The notes: generated by a model from the letters alone, not told the origin. Counted from the first letter of the stretch, positions 5,747 to 14,528 are shown. The stretch: 18,060 nt of DNA from Clostridiales bacterium (GCA_003452915.1 DMMZ01000018.1:583-18642); one strand, 5' to 3'. Translations and numbers: made by a program.

Positions 5747-8700
5747 CTATTTTTGTGATAATTTTGTGTAAAAATTTAATACTCTCTTTATAATCTCAAG
5801 GTTATTGTCACCACTGCGAAGTCTTATAGCCAAATGTGGCTTTGCTCCTGCTGAAATCATTATTGTGCCTTTAAACTCGGGTTCGCTTGCTATAGCTGAT
5901 GAAATCTTGATATCCAATGTGCGGTTATAGAGTGAAACAATATTTCCTTTCTGTTCTACAGATGAAAAGCCCAAGATACTCGCGGCATTTCTTATAAGTG
6001 AAATATCGATAAGGTTCTGTGTTGGTTTCGGTAAATCACCGAACCTGTCGGTTAGCTCGTCCAGCAGGTCGTCTCTGTCTTCGTCATTTTCAATATTTGC
6101 AATTTTTCTATAAACGTCAATACGCAGCTTTGCGGAAGATATATATTTTTCCGTAATATAAGCATCCACCGCAATATCAACCGTACAGTCAAGCTTTTGC
6201 TTGGGAGGAACACCTTTTTGTTCATTTACTGCTTCTTCGAGAATCTTTATATAAAGATCATAGCCGACCGCTTCCATGTGTCCGCTCTGCTCTGCACCCA
6301 GAATGTTACCCGCACCTCTGAGCTCAAGGTCACGCATTGCAATTTTAAAGCCTGAGCCGAACTCTGTAAATTCTCTTATTGCTTCTAAACGCTTGGAGGC
6401 TAATTCACTTATCAATGATCCGCTTCGGTAGGTCAGATAAGCGTATGCTTTTCGGGTAGAACGTCCTATCCTGCCCCTTATCTGGTGCAGCTGAGAAAGT
6501 CCCATTCTGTTTGCTTCTTCTATAATTAATGTGTTTGCATTAGGAACGTTTACTCCTGTTTCGATAATTGTTGTACATACAAGAATATCGACTTTACCTT
6601 CAATCATTGCTGCCCAAACATCCGAGAGTTGTTCTTTTTCTATTTTTCCATGTGCTATAGCAATATTAGCTTCTGTAAAAACTTCGCCTAATTTTGCAGC
6701 TTTTGCATAAATAGAATCAACAAAATTATGAAGGTAAAATACCTGTCCGCCCCTTCGTAATTCTTTTCTAATTGCTTCGTGTACAATTTCGTCATCATGC
6801 TCAAGAACATAGGTCTGTACAGGCACTCTGTCTGAAGGAGCTTCCTCCAGAACTGACATATCCCTTATACCCGACAAAGCCATATTTAAGGTTCTTGGAA
6901 TTGGAGTTGCGGTTAATGTGAGTACATGCACATTACTTGCAAGTTGTTTTAACCGCTCCTTATGCGTAACACCGAAACGCTGTTCTTCATCAACTATAAG
7001 AAGTCCCAGGTCGGCAAACTCAATATCTCTTTGCAGTACTCTGTGAGTGCCGATAACAATATCAACATTTCCTCGTGTTAAATCCTTTATTATCTGTGCC
7101 TGTTCGCTTTTGCTTACAAAACGTGAGAGCATTGCTATTTTTACGGGATAACCTCTAAAACGAGCCTGAAAGGTCTGGTAGTGCTGCCACGCAAGAATTG
7201 TTGTCGGAACAAGAACTGCAGCCTGCTTTCCGCCGAAAACGCATTTAAACGCAGCGCGGAGCGCAACCTCTGTCTTACCAAAACCTACATCACCGCAAAG
7301 CAGCCTGTCCATAGGCACAAAATGCTGCATATCAAGCTTAATCTCCTGCGACGCAGTAATCTGTCCGTCGGTCTCGGTATATTCAAACAAAGCTTCGAAC
7401 TCGTCCTGCATTTCGTCGTCAGCAGGGAAAGCGTAGCCTTCCTTTTTTTGACGCTCTGCATACAGGCGAATTAATTCCTTTGCTATATCGTTTGCGGCTG
7501 ACTTAGCCTTTGCTTTTGCTCTTTTCCATTCCGCCGAGCCCATTTTTGATAACTTGACAGTATCTTTACCGCCGATAAATTTACTTACCAAATCAAGTTG
7601 ATTACACGGAACATAAAGAACACCGTTATCGGCATATACGATTTTTATATAATCCTTAGATACACCCTCACTAACAAGGTTTTGTATTCCCTCGAACCTG
7701 CCTATACCGTGATTTATATGCACAACAAGGTCACCGACCGCAAGATCGGCATAAGAGGCGATTTTCTCGCCTTTTTTTAATTTCAATCCTTTTCCCGTAC
7801 CCATTTTGGTAATACCACCGCTCACCCTGACCGATTCAGCATCGGTAAGCAGCACAAACCCGGCTTTTACAAGCTCAAAACCTGTAAATGGAGTAGCAGT
7901 TGGAAGAACACCTACAGCCACAGTTCCATCATATAGTGCTCCTGAGAAAAGGAAGGATGCTATATCTTTTTCTTCTAGGTTTTCAATAAGATTGTGTGAC
8001 GATCGTTCACTGCCTGTTAAAATTAATATTTTTTGGTGAGCGGCAATATAATTTTCCAGATCGTCGTATAATAGCTCAAGATTCTTATTAAATGAAACAA
8101 TACTCTTTGAAGCTATATTATATTGTGCTTTGTATGGAAACAACTTTCCTGAGGACATAAACAAGTCAAGTGCAACTACTCTGTGTCCTAACTTTTCAAA
8201 GATATATTCACTGATAAACGCAACATCACAGGTTTTATAAGAACAATTACCTGCCGCAACAAGATTTTCTATATTCTGACCGAGAGTAAAATCAAAGCCT
8301 TTTTTCCGCTCTCTTACTCTTCCGCTTTCAATAACGAATGTGGTGTAATCACTCATATAATCGAGTAAACATTCTTTTTCAGAATATATAAGCGAAAGGA
8401 ACTTGTCCGCAAAGGCGAGATATTCACCAGACTCGGCTGCTTCCAGCTCTCTTTTCAAAGAATCACGCTGTTTTTCTGTACCTTTAAATACATGAATAAG
8501 TCTGCCCAGTTCTTTTTTTATATGTTCACGCGATTCAGGGCTGATTAAAATTTCATTTGAGGGAATAATAATTACATTATGTACATTCTCGTTTCGACGT
8601 TGGGTAATTATATCAAAAAAGCCTATTAAATCAACCTCGTCACCGAAGAAATCAACACGGAGCGGTTCCTTATACTGCGGAGAAAAAACGTCGAGTATAC

Positions 8701-9229
8701 CGCCTCTCAGCGCAAATTGCCCTGCACCCTCAACAACCTCTGTCCGTGTATAACCCATATCATATAGATGCTCACAGACAGAAGCAACATCAGCACTCTT
8801 ACCACGGGTAAGAGTGATTGTGCTGTTACGAAGAATTTTCTTTGGCATTGTATATTGTGACATTGCATCGGGCAAGGTAATAATTACATTATAATTTCCA
8901 TCATCAATGCTTTGTAGCACCGCAAGTCTCTCATGCTCCCATTCCTTGGAATAGCTCTTAATATTATCAAAAACAAAATCCCTGGATGGATATACAAAAA
9001 CCTTTTCAAAGAACATCTCAAGGTCGCTTTTCAGGCGATATGCTTCTTTTTCATCCGAGACTACTACAAGTCCCTTTGAATTTGTATCTTTCAACGTTGC
9101 TGCGATTAAAAAAGGGCGTGCGGAATCGCATATACCGTTTACAATACAGGGTATATGTCCTTCCTTAAAGCCCTCCTTGAGGGCAACATATTCGCTGTCC
9201 GAATTAAATTGGGATAAAATTGCTTCCAT
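5747..9229 (-). CDS. mfd: Transcription-repair coupling factor Mfd
   Basis: A 1160-residue SF2 translocase that removes RNA polymerase stalled at DNA damage and recruits UvrA. The length matches the family (about 1150-1180). The order is normal: a degenerate UvrB-like N-terminal part that binds UvrA; an RNA-polymerase-interacting domain near residues 490-555 (VGDLVVHINHGIGRFEG); helicase motor with Walker A GDVGFGKTE (Lys652), Walker B DEEQ (747-750), TATPIPRT, and the GRIGR motif VI; then the TRCF C-terminal domain (D-R-F-G-D-L-P near 1080). All motor motifs look intact. ATG 9229 lies 14 bases after the pth stop, so pth and mfd are co-transcribed. The ribosome binding site is weak (GAGCGG). 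The small fin gene found between these two in Bacillus subtilis is absent. Confidence 0.98.
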   Translation of the reverse strand: MEAILSQFNSDSEYVALKEGFKEGHIPCIVNGICDSARPFLIAATLKDTNSKGLVVVSDEKEAYRLKSDLEMFFEKVFVYPSRDFVFDNIKSYSKEWEHERLAVLQSIDDGNYNVIITLPDAMSQYTMPKKILRNSTITLTRGKSADVASVCEHLYDMGYTRTEVVEGAGQFALRGGILDVFSPQYKEPLRVDFFGDEVDLIGFFDIITQRRNENVHNVIIIPSNEILISPESREHIKKELGRLIHVFKGTEKQRDSLKRELEAAESGEYLAFADKFLSLIYSEKECLLDYMSDYTTFVIESGRVRERKKGFDFTLGQNIENLVAAGNCSYKTCDVAFISEYIFEKLGHRVVALDLFMSSGKLFPYKAQYNIASKSIVSFNKNLELLYDDLENYIAAHQKILILTGSERSSHNLIENLEEKDIASFLFSGALYDGTVAVGVLPTATPFTGFELVKAGFVLLTDAESVRVSGGITKMGTGKGLKLKKGEKIASYADLAVGDLVVHINHGIGRFEGIQNLVSEGVSKDYIKIVYADNGVLYVPCNQLDLVSKFIGGKDTVKLSKMGSAEWKRAKAKAKSAANDIAKELIRLYAERQKKEGYAFPADDEMQDEFEALFEYTETDGQITASQEIKLDMQHFVPMDRLLCGDVGFGKTEVALRAAFKCVFGGKQAAVLVPTTILAWQHYQTFQARFRGYPVKIAMLSRFVSKSEQAQIIKDLTRGNVDIVIGTHRVLQRDIEFADLGLLIVDEEQRFGVTHKERLKQLASNVHVLTLTATPIPRTLNMALSGIRDMSVLEEAPSDRVPVQTYVLEHDDEIVHEAIRKELRRGGQVFYLHNFVDSIYAKAAKLGEVFTEANIAIAHGKIEKEQLSDVWAAMIEGKVDILVCTTIIETGVNVPNANTLIIEEANRMGLSQLHQIRGRIGRSTRKAYAYLTYRSGSLISELASKRLEAIREFTEFGSGFKIAMRDLELRGAGNILGAEQSGHMEAVGYDLYIKILEEAVNEQKGVPPKQKLDCTVDIAVDAYITEKYISSAKLRIDVYRKIANIENDEDRDDLLDELTDRFGDLPKPTQNLIDISLIRNAASILGFSSVEQKGNIVSLYNRTLDIKISSAIASEPEFKGTIMISAGAKPHLAIRLRSGDNNLEIIKRVLNFYTKLSQK

Positions 9230-9243
9230 TAAATAACCGCTCT

Positions 9244-9837
9244 TTAATTACAGATATTCATTGCCTTATCTATTTCACCGTTAATTATATGCTCCAACGC
9301 GGAATAAATCTTGTCGAAATCTGCGGATATCTTTGAATATTCGCTTGAAGTAAGCTTTGACAGTACATAATCGGCAAGTTCATAATCGGGATGCGGTTTT
9401 GCACCTATTCCGATTTTTATCCTCGGAAATCCCTCTCCGATATGCTCGATAATGCTTTTTATACCATTGTGACCGCCATCGCTGCCCTTGCGTTTAATTC
9501 TCAATTGACCGGGTTCTAGTGAAATATCGTCAAAAATTACTATTACATTCTCAGGTGGAATTTTATAAAAATTAGCCGCGTCAGCAATGGCTTCACCCGA
9601 TTTGTTCATATAGGTCTGCGGTTTCATAAGCATAACGCTTTTTCCGCCCAGAGTTCCTTTTCCAACCAGAGCCATATGCTTTAATTGTTTTACCTGAATT
9701 TCCGATCTGCCGGAGATATAATCAAGCGCCATAAAGCCTGCATTATGCCTTGTTCTGGTGTACTTTTCACCAGGATTTCCCAAGCCGGCTATTAGATATT
9801 CAATTGGTGTTTTTTTTGAAAAACCAAAAAAACTCAC
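9244..9837 (-). CDS. pth: Peptidyl-tRNA hydrolase
   Basis: A 197-residue cytoplasmic enzyme that hydrolyses the ester bond of peptidyl-tRNA released by aborted translation. The active-site block G-L-G-N-P-G-E-K-Y-x4-H-N-A-G is at residues 18-34, with Asn21 and catalytic His31. Also present are T-Y-M-N-K-S-G (near 75), F-D-D (near 103) and G-S-D-G-G-H-N-G (near 120). All family residues are present, with numbering shifted about 11 from the E. coli enzyme because of an N-terminal extension (MSFFGFSKKTP). The start is a GTG at 9837-9835, supported by AGGAG eight bases upstream on the minus strand; the next in-frame methionine lies inside the domain. It heads the pth-mfd operon and diverges from ppdK. 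Confidence 0.97.
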   Translation of the reverse strand: MSFFGFSKKTPIEYLIAGLGNPGEKYTRTRHNAGFMALDYISGRSEIQVKQLKHMALVGKGTLGGKSVMLMKPQTYMNKSGEAIADAANFYKIPPENVIVIFDDISLEPGQLRIKRKGSDGGHNGIKSIIEHIGEGFPRIKIGIGAKPHPDYELADYVLSKLTSSEYSKISADFDKIYSALEHIINGEIDKAMNICN

Positions 9838-9867
9838 TGCTTTTACTCCTATAAAATTATCTTATAC

Positions 9868-9896
9868 ATTTTACCTGTAATATGTTTAATTGTCAA
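9868..9896 (-). promoter_or_regulatory. Promoter of the pth-mfd operon
   Basis: TTGACA (9896-9891) and TAAAAT (9873-9868) with a 17-base spacer, a near-consensus housekeeping promoter. The predicted start is near 9861, about 24 bases before the GTG start. Confidence 0.8.
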
Positions 9897-9962
9897 TAAA
9901 AATATTATTCGTAAAATATTTGGTTAAACTTACAAAATTTAAGGTAAAAGTATAAATAAGTA

Positions 9963-9990
9963 TAGACAAAATGGTAAAATGTGGTATACT
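9963..9990 (+). promoter_or_regulatory. Promoter of ppdK
   Basis: TAGACA (9963-9968) and TATACT (9985-9990) with a 16-base spacer. The predicted start is near 9997, giving a leader of about 69 bases. The block GTATAGACAAAATGGTAAAA (9960-9979) matches the foldase promoter block at 19 of 20 bases. Confidence 0.65.
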
Positions 9991-10065
9991 ATTCTAAGTG
10001 TGATTACCGACATATGTTAAAGTTAAAAATGTTCTATATTTAAATAATGGAGGATATAAAAAATT

Positions 10066-12693
10066 ATGAGCAAAAAGTTAGTATATCTCTTTTCAGAAGG
10101 CAATGTTTCTATGCGTAATATTCTAGGCGGTAAAGGTGCAAACCTGGCTGAAATGACACTGCTTGGAATGCCTGTTCCACAGGGCTTCACTATTTCCACA
10201 GAAGCTTGTACAAAGTATTATGAAGATGGGGAAGTTATATCAGCAGACCTTGAAAGCGAAATTTATTCTTACATTACAAAAATGGAGGAAATCAATAATA
10301 AAAAATTTGGAGATATTAATAATCCTCTGCTTGTTTCGGTTCGTTCCGGTGCGAGAGCATCGATGCCGGGAATGATGGATACAATCCTTAATCTCGGACT
10401 TAATGACGAGGTTGTTGTCGGCTTGGCAAAGCTAACCGGAAACGAACGTTTTGCGTACGATTCCTACCGCAGATTTATTCAAATGTTTTCCGATGTTGTA
10501 ATGGGTATCGAAAAGAAAAGTTTTGAAGCTATTATAGATTTAGTTAAAGAAGAAAAAGGTTTTAAGCTGGATTTAGACCTTGATGCTAATGATATGAAGC
10601 GTCTGGTAAAAGAGTTTAAAACTCATTATAGAGTGAAAAAAGGCACGGATTTTCCGACAGACGCAAAAACTCAGCTTATCGAATCTATAAAGGCTGTTTT
10701 CCGTTCCTGGAACAACGAGCGTGCTAACGTTTATAGAAGAATGAATGATATACCATCTTCATGGGGTACGGCGGTAAATGTACAGGCAATGGTCTTTGGT
10801 AATATGGGCAAAACTAGCGGAACCGGCGTTGCGTTTACAAGAGACCCTTCCACAGGTGAAAAGAAATTGTACGGCGAATTCCTTATGAATGCACAGGGCG
10901 AGGATGTTGTTGCAGGTATTCGTACTCCGCAGCCTATTTCCTCACTCGAAGAAGTTATGCCTGAGGTTTATCAGCAATTTGTAGATATTGCAAACAAGCT
11001 GGAAGAGCATTACAGAGATATGCAGGATATGGAATTTACCATCGAAAATACTAAGTTATATATGCTGCAAACCAGAAACGGCAAGCGAACTGCCGCTGCT
11101 GCTTTAAAAATTGCGGTTGATCTTGTAAACGAGGGAAGACTAACAATAGATCAGGCTCTTCTTAAGGTTGAACCAAAGCAGCTTGATGCACTTTTACATC
11201 CGCAGTTTGTTGTAAGCGAGTTAAAAAAGACAACTGTTGTCGGTACAGGTTTGGCAGCTTCTCCCGGTGCTGCTTGCGGAAAGGTATATTTTACCGCAGA
11301 AAGTGCAAAAGAATACGCTGTCGAAAAGAAAGAAAAGGTTATTCTAGTCCGTCTTGAAACCTCACCAGAGGATATTGAGGGAATGTACGCTTCCGAGGGA
11401 ATTCTTACCGTCAGAGGAGGAAAAACCTCTCATGCAGCGGTTGTTGCACGTGGAATGGGTAGATGCTGTGTTGTCGGCTGCGGTGACATCGAAATGCACG
11501 AAGCTAAAAAATACTGTGTAATCGGTGGCAAAACGATTAACGAGGGTGATTTCATATCAATTGACGGCTCAACAGGTAATGTTTATTTAGGACAAATACC
11601 AACAACAGAAGTAGAAATCTCCGGTTCCTTCGAGACCTTTATGAGCTGGGCAGATCAAAAACGTGTTCTAAAGGTACGTGCTAATGCAGATACACCATTA
11701 GATGCAGCACAGGCTGTGAAGTTTGGTGCAGAGGGCGTTGGACTTTGCCGTACTGAGCATATGTTCTTTGATACAGATAGAATTGCAGCAATGCGTGAGA
11801 TGATAGTCTCCAAGACCCCCGAACAGCGTCGTTTTGCACTCGAAAAGTTACTCCCCATGCAGAGAAGCGACTTTGAGGGTATTTTCAAAGCTATGAAGGG
11901 CTTTCCGGTTACTATCCGCTTCCTTGATCCGCCGCTTCATGAATTTCTTCCCAGCGAAGATCAGGATATAAAAGAACTTGCCAAAGAAATGGACATTACT
12001 TTCGAGGAACTTAAAGCTACCGTTATCTCGCTTCATGAGCTTAACCCGATGATGGGACACAGAGGCTGCCGTCTTGCAGTAAGTTATCCCGAAATCGCAG
12101 AGATGCAGACAAGAGCGGTTATTGAAGCTGCAATCGCAGTAAATAAAGAAGGCTATGGTGTTGTTCCCGAGATAATGATTCCGCTTGTAGGCGATATCAA
12201 AGAATTAAAATATGTAAAGAATGTTGTTGTAAAAACAGCAGATGAGATTATTAAAAACGCAGGTGTGAGCCTTGATTACAAGGTTGGAACAATGATAGAG
12301 ATTCCACGTGCTGCTCTTACCGCAGACGAAATTGCAACCGAAGCGGAGTTCTTTTCATTCGGAACTAACGACCTCACACAGATGACCTTCGGTTTTTCAA
12401 GAGATGATGCAGGAAAATTCCTTGAGCATTATTATAAAAAAGATATATTCGAGAGCGACCCGTTTGCCCGTCTTGACCAGACAGGTGTAGGCAAGCTCGT
12501 AAAAATGGCTTCCGACCTCGGAAGAAGTGCTCGTCCCGATATCAAGCTTGGTATTTGCGGTGAACACGGCGGCGACCCTTCGACTGTTGAGTTTTGCCAT
12601 AAAATCGGTTTAAACTATGTGTCCTGCTCACCGTTCAGAGTTCCGATTGCACGCCTTGCCGCAGCACAGGCTGCTGTTAAGGAAAATAAATAA
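10066..12693 (+). CDS. ppdK: Pyruvate, phosphate dikinase
   Basis: An 875-residue enzyme interconverting ATP, pyruvate and phosphate with AMP, PEP and pyrophosphate; in clostridia it serves pyrophosphate-linked glycolysis. The N-terminal ATP-grasp domain (1-340) has GGKGANLAEM and the V-R-S-G-A-R-A-S-M-P-G-M segment. The swivelling domain carries the phosphorylated histidine in G-G-K-T-S-H-A-A-V-V-A-R (His456). The C-terminal PEP/pyruvate barrel has G-x-G-L-C-R-T-E-H-M-F, G-H-R-G-C-R-L, G-T-N-D-L-T-Q and the essential Cys831 in I-C-G-E-H-G-G-D-P, the same number as in the Clostridium symbiosum enzyme. Nothing is missing. ATG 10066 has GGAGG at 10049-10053. It diverges from pth and ends in a strong terminator. 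Its last 132 bases are duplicated at 14565, so the present 3' end may have been supplied by an insertion. Confidence 0.98.
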   Translation: MSKKLVYLFSEGNVSMRNILGGKGANLAEMTLLGMPVPQGFTISTEACTKYYEDGEVISADLESEIYSYITKMEEINNKKFGDINNPLLVSVRSGARASMPGMMDTILNLGLNDEVVVGLAKLTGNERFAYDSYRRFIQMFSDVVMGIEKKSFEAIIDLVKEEKGFKLDLDLDANDMKRLVKEFKTHYRVKKGTDFPTDAKTQLIESIKAVFRSWNNERANVYRRMNDIPSSWGTAVNVQAMVFGNMGKTSGTGVAFTRDPSTGEKKLYGEFLMNAQGEDVVAGIRTPQPISSLEEVMPEVYQQFVDIANKLEEHYRDMQDMEFTIENTKLYMLQTRNGKRTAAAALKIAVDLVNEGRLTIDQALLKVEPKQLDALLHPQFVVSELKKTTVVGTGLAASPGAACGKVYFTAESAKEYAVEKKEKVILVRLETSPEDIEGMYASEGILTVRGGKTSHAAVVARGMGRCCVVGCGDIEMHEAKKYCVIGGKTINEGDFISIDGSTGNVYLGQIPTTEVEISGSFETFMSWADQKRVLKVRANADTPLDAAQAVKFGAEGVGLCRTEHMFFDTDRIAAMREMIVSKTPEQRRFALEKLLPMQRSDFEGIFKAMKGFPVTIRFLDPPLHEFLPSEDQDIKELAKEMDITFEELKATVISLHELNPMMGHRGCRLAVSYPEIAEMQTRAVIEAAIAVNKEGYGVVPEIMIPLVGDIKELKYVKNVVVKTADEIIKNAGVSLDYKVGTMIEIPRAALTADEIATEAEFFSFGTNDLTQMTFGFSRDDAGKFLEHYYKKDIFESDPFARLDQTGVGKLVKMASDLGRSARPDIKLGICGEHGGDPSTVEFCHKIGLNYVSCSPFRVPIARLAAAQAAVKENK
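12562..12693 (+). repeat. Direct repeat copy A (ppdK 3' end, intact)
   Basis: The last 132 bases of ppdK recur at 14565-14696, offset 2003, with six mismatches. Similarity stops abruptly upstream of the GAACA at 12562 and just past the stop codon. Copy A keeps the conserved C-terminus of the enzyme. Confidence 0.95.
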
Positions 12694-12705
12694 CCTAAAT
12701 AATTT

Positions 12706-12748
12706 ATACGCTCATTGTTGGTAAAACCAATAATGAGCGTATTTTTTA
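12706..12748 (+). terminator. Terminator of ppdK
   Basis: ATACGCTCATT pairs with AATGAGCGTAT, extended by TTGGT/ACCAA after single bulges, around an AAA loop, followed by six T (12742-12747). No matching sequence exists downstream of the second ppdK 3' copy. Confidence 0.88.
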
Positions 12749-12804
12749 TGTTGTAATAAAATTATTAAGACATTAACAAATTTAAAGTGATTTTTTCATA
12801 CTAC

Positions 12805-13572
12805 TTAAATAAAGCTCTCATGCAGAGCTTTATATAAATGTTTATTTTTCTTTCTTGAATATCTACTAATTAACAGAATTCCGATTAAAGACATAGCAAT
12901 TACGTTTATAAAACCATAAGTTGCTTCAAATGGAATTTGCAGACCATCCTTTATTTGTGTAAATAATGCTCCTGTTGGGGTTAGTAATGGATATAAAATA
13001 AAAACACTGGAGGTCAGCCTGAAAATTGACGAATAAATGAGACCAATAATAAATAAGATAAGCATTTCGTTAGGATTCATGCCATAACCTATATGATAAA
13101 AACAATAAATAACCGCGCTTAATACAATACCTGGAATAATACCAAAGCATTCTTCTATTCTAAGTTGCACCCATCCGCGATAAAAAATATTTTCATACAA
13201 GCCTACTGCAAGAGCCATAGTTATAAGCGGCACCAACTCATTAAAACCTGGTAATGTTAGCTTCCTAAGAGTTATATAATATTGGATAATAGAAAAAACA
13301 ATACATAATCCTAAGCTTATTACCAGCTTATCTTTCTTTAGCCCAATACTGGAAAGTGGCCTTTTCATTATTATGCTATTCCAGGCAACAGGTACAAGAA
13401 TACCAAATATGGTTATTCCAATAATACCAAAAGTAATAAATTGAGCTGCTACCCTTTTTAGTGTAATAACTTGGAATGACAAATAAAAGGTTGAAACTAC
13501 AAGAATCCATGATAGAAGAACTACCCATAATTCTTTTGTGGGTTTAAATTTGAATAATTTTAATTGTTTCAT
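12805..13572 (-). CDS. CPBP/Abi-like integral membrane protein with degenerate motifs
   Basis: A 255-residue polytopic protein with about seven or eight hydrophobic segments. It resembles the CPBP (CAAX protease/bacteriocin-processing, Rce1-like) family. The motif-1 region reads G-L-Y-E127-N-I-F-Y-R132-G, where most members have E-E-x-x-x-R, so the second glutamate is Asn. Motif 2 appears as C-F-Y-H160. The third catalytic motif (H-x-x-x-N/D) is not visible in the expected helix (SSVFILYPLLTPTGALF). It may therefore be an inactive or divergent member, perhaps an immunity or membrane adaptor protein; activity is uncertain. The C-terminus is basic. ATG 13572 has GAGGAG seven bases upstream, and the PaaX-like gene ends 27 bases before it, so the two form one operon. 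The segment is AT-rich and lies between the ppdK 3' repeats, suggesting acquisition. Confidence 0.7.
   Translation of the reverse strand: MKQLKLFKFKPTKELWVVLLSWILVVSTFYLSFQVITLKRVAAQFITFGIIGITIFGILVPVAWNSIIMKRPLSSIGLKKDKLVISLGLCIVFSIIQYYITLRKLTLPGFNELVPLITMALAVGLYENIFYRGWVQLRIEECFGIIPGIVLSAVIYCFYHIGYGMNPNEMLILFIIGLIYSSIFRLTSSVFILYPLLTPTGALFTQIKDGLQIPFEATYGFINVIAMSLIGILLISRYSRKKNKHLYKALHESFI
12811..12831 (-). terminator. Possible hairpin terminator at the operon's 3' end
   Basis: AAAGCTCT and AGAGCTTT form a perfect eight-base stem with a five-base loop inside the last codons of the CPBP-like gene. On the minus strand TTTATTT follows and includes the stop codon. The T-run is interrupted, so efficiency is doubtful. 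Confidence 0.4.
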
Positions 13573-13599
13573 GACAATACTCCTCTATTTATAAATATT

Positions 13600-14445
13600 T
13601 TAGTCAAATTTATTTAAGTATTTTAATGATGCTTCCAATAACAAATTTCTAAATTCTTTCATAATACTTGATGCTTTATCTGCTTCCCACACAGGGAATA
13701 ATTGATTCGGCAATACGGGATCATCAGAAGCAATAGTAAAAAATTCCCATCCGAGTTCATGCAGCAGAGGTAGTGCTTGTCCGCTGTCAACGAATTTATC
13801 TAGCTTATAAATTTCTTTTGTTTGAAGTAATTTAGGTTCATAGATATTAATAAAATCCTTATATTTTTTCCTTAGAATATCAAATTTATAAACTTCGTCA
13901 AGAAACTCAGTCATATCTTTTCTTATGTTCATTTCACCTAATATTTCAATAATACACTTTAAATTATATTTACCTATTGTCTCATTAATTTCATTTTTTA
14001 AATAATAAGGACATATCCAGTTGTTTGTATTAATAAGTGAAAAACCTAACAGCTGTAACTTATCAATAATCTCAATCTTTTGTTTTTTATCACTTGAAAA
14101 TTCAATGTATATATAATACCACTTGCCATCCCATGGTTGATAACGTTTTATATACCTTTTCCAATAACTTTGTACTCCTTCATTCCATGCTTGTATAGCT
14201 TGATTACCTTGGATTGTAAGTTTATAAATTACCTCATTATCTTTCTTGCAGTTCAATAAAAAACCAGATTTAACAGCTCTTGACAGTGACATACGTATTG
14301 CTGTTTCGTTCTTATCAAAAATTTTTAAAATGCTTAGAAGACTTGATAATTTCAGGCTGTCTTTTAAGTTTTTAGTGTAATAATTATTGAAAATAAACAA
14401 TAATAAGCTAGTAGCACTGTCGTTCTTTCGTAAAATAAGTTTCAT
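13600..14445 (-). CDS. PaaX-like transcriptional regulator
   Basis: A 281-residue cytoplasmic regulator. Residues about 12-90 form a winged helix of the PaaX type, with N-E-T-A-I-R-M-S-L-S-R-A-V-K-S-G-F-L corresponding to the family's recognition region. Next comes W-K-R-Y, then P-W-D-G-K-W (104-109), a hallmark of the PaaX central Cas2-like domain. The C-terminal part keeps a conserved L-P (Q-A-L-P-L-L-H-E-L-G-W-E; F-P-V-W-E-A-D-K-A). PaaX proteins classically repress phenylacetate catabolism when phenylacetyl-CoA is absent. No such genes are present here, so the effector is probably different. ATG 14445 has AGGAGA a few bases upstream. Its promoter contains a palindrome between -35 and -10, which suggests autorepression. 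It is the first gene of the operon with the CPBP-like gene, and is lysine- and isoleucine-rich and more AT-biased than ppdK. Confidence 0.8.
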   Translation of the reverse strand: MKLILRKNDSATSLLLFIFNNYYTKNLKDSLKLSSLLSILKIFDKNETAIRMSLSRAVKSGFLLNCKKDNEVIYKLTIQGNQAIQAWNEGVQSYWKRYIKRYQPWDGKWYYIYIEFSSDKKQKIEIIDKLQLLGFSLINTNNWICPYYLKNEINETIGKYNLKCIIEILGEMNIRKDMTEFLDEVYKFDILRKKYKDFINIYEPKLLQTKEIYKLDKFVDSGQALPLLHELGWEFFTIASDDPVLPNQLFPVWEADKASSIMKEFRNLLLEASLKYLNKFD

Positions 14446-14499
14446 TGTATTCTCCTATAAAATTGTATTTAGTATATAACATATATAATACTTAATATA

Positions 14500-14528
14500 A
14501 TTATATGTTATAACATAGTAATTGTCAA
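14500..14528 (-). promoter_or_regulatory. Promoter of the PaaX-like/CPBP-like operon
   Basis: A perfect-consensus pair, TTGACA (14528-14523) and TATAAT (14505-14500), with a 17-base spacer. Such a strong promoter normally needs repression. The predicted start is near 14493 and the leader about 48 bases. Confidence 0.85.
14504..14517. promoter_or_regulatory. Putative operator palindrome of the PaaX-like operon
   Basis: TATGTTATAACATA is a perfect 14-base palindrome filling the promoter spacer and the first bases of the -10 box. The nine-base core TATAACATA recurs at 14475-14483, 34 bases away (about three helical turns), just downstream of the predicted start. Binding by the PaaX-like protein is inferred from position. 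Confidence 0.6.

Noticed and set aside
7181..7474. Plus-strand open frames inside mfd
   Set aside because: They are antisense to the helicase motor of an intact mfd and resemble no protein.
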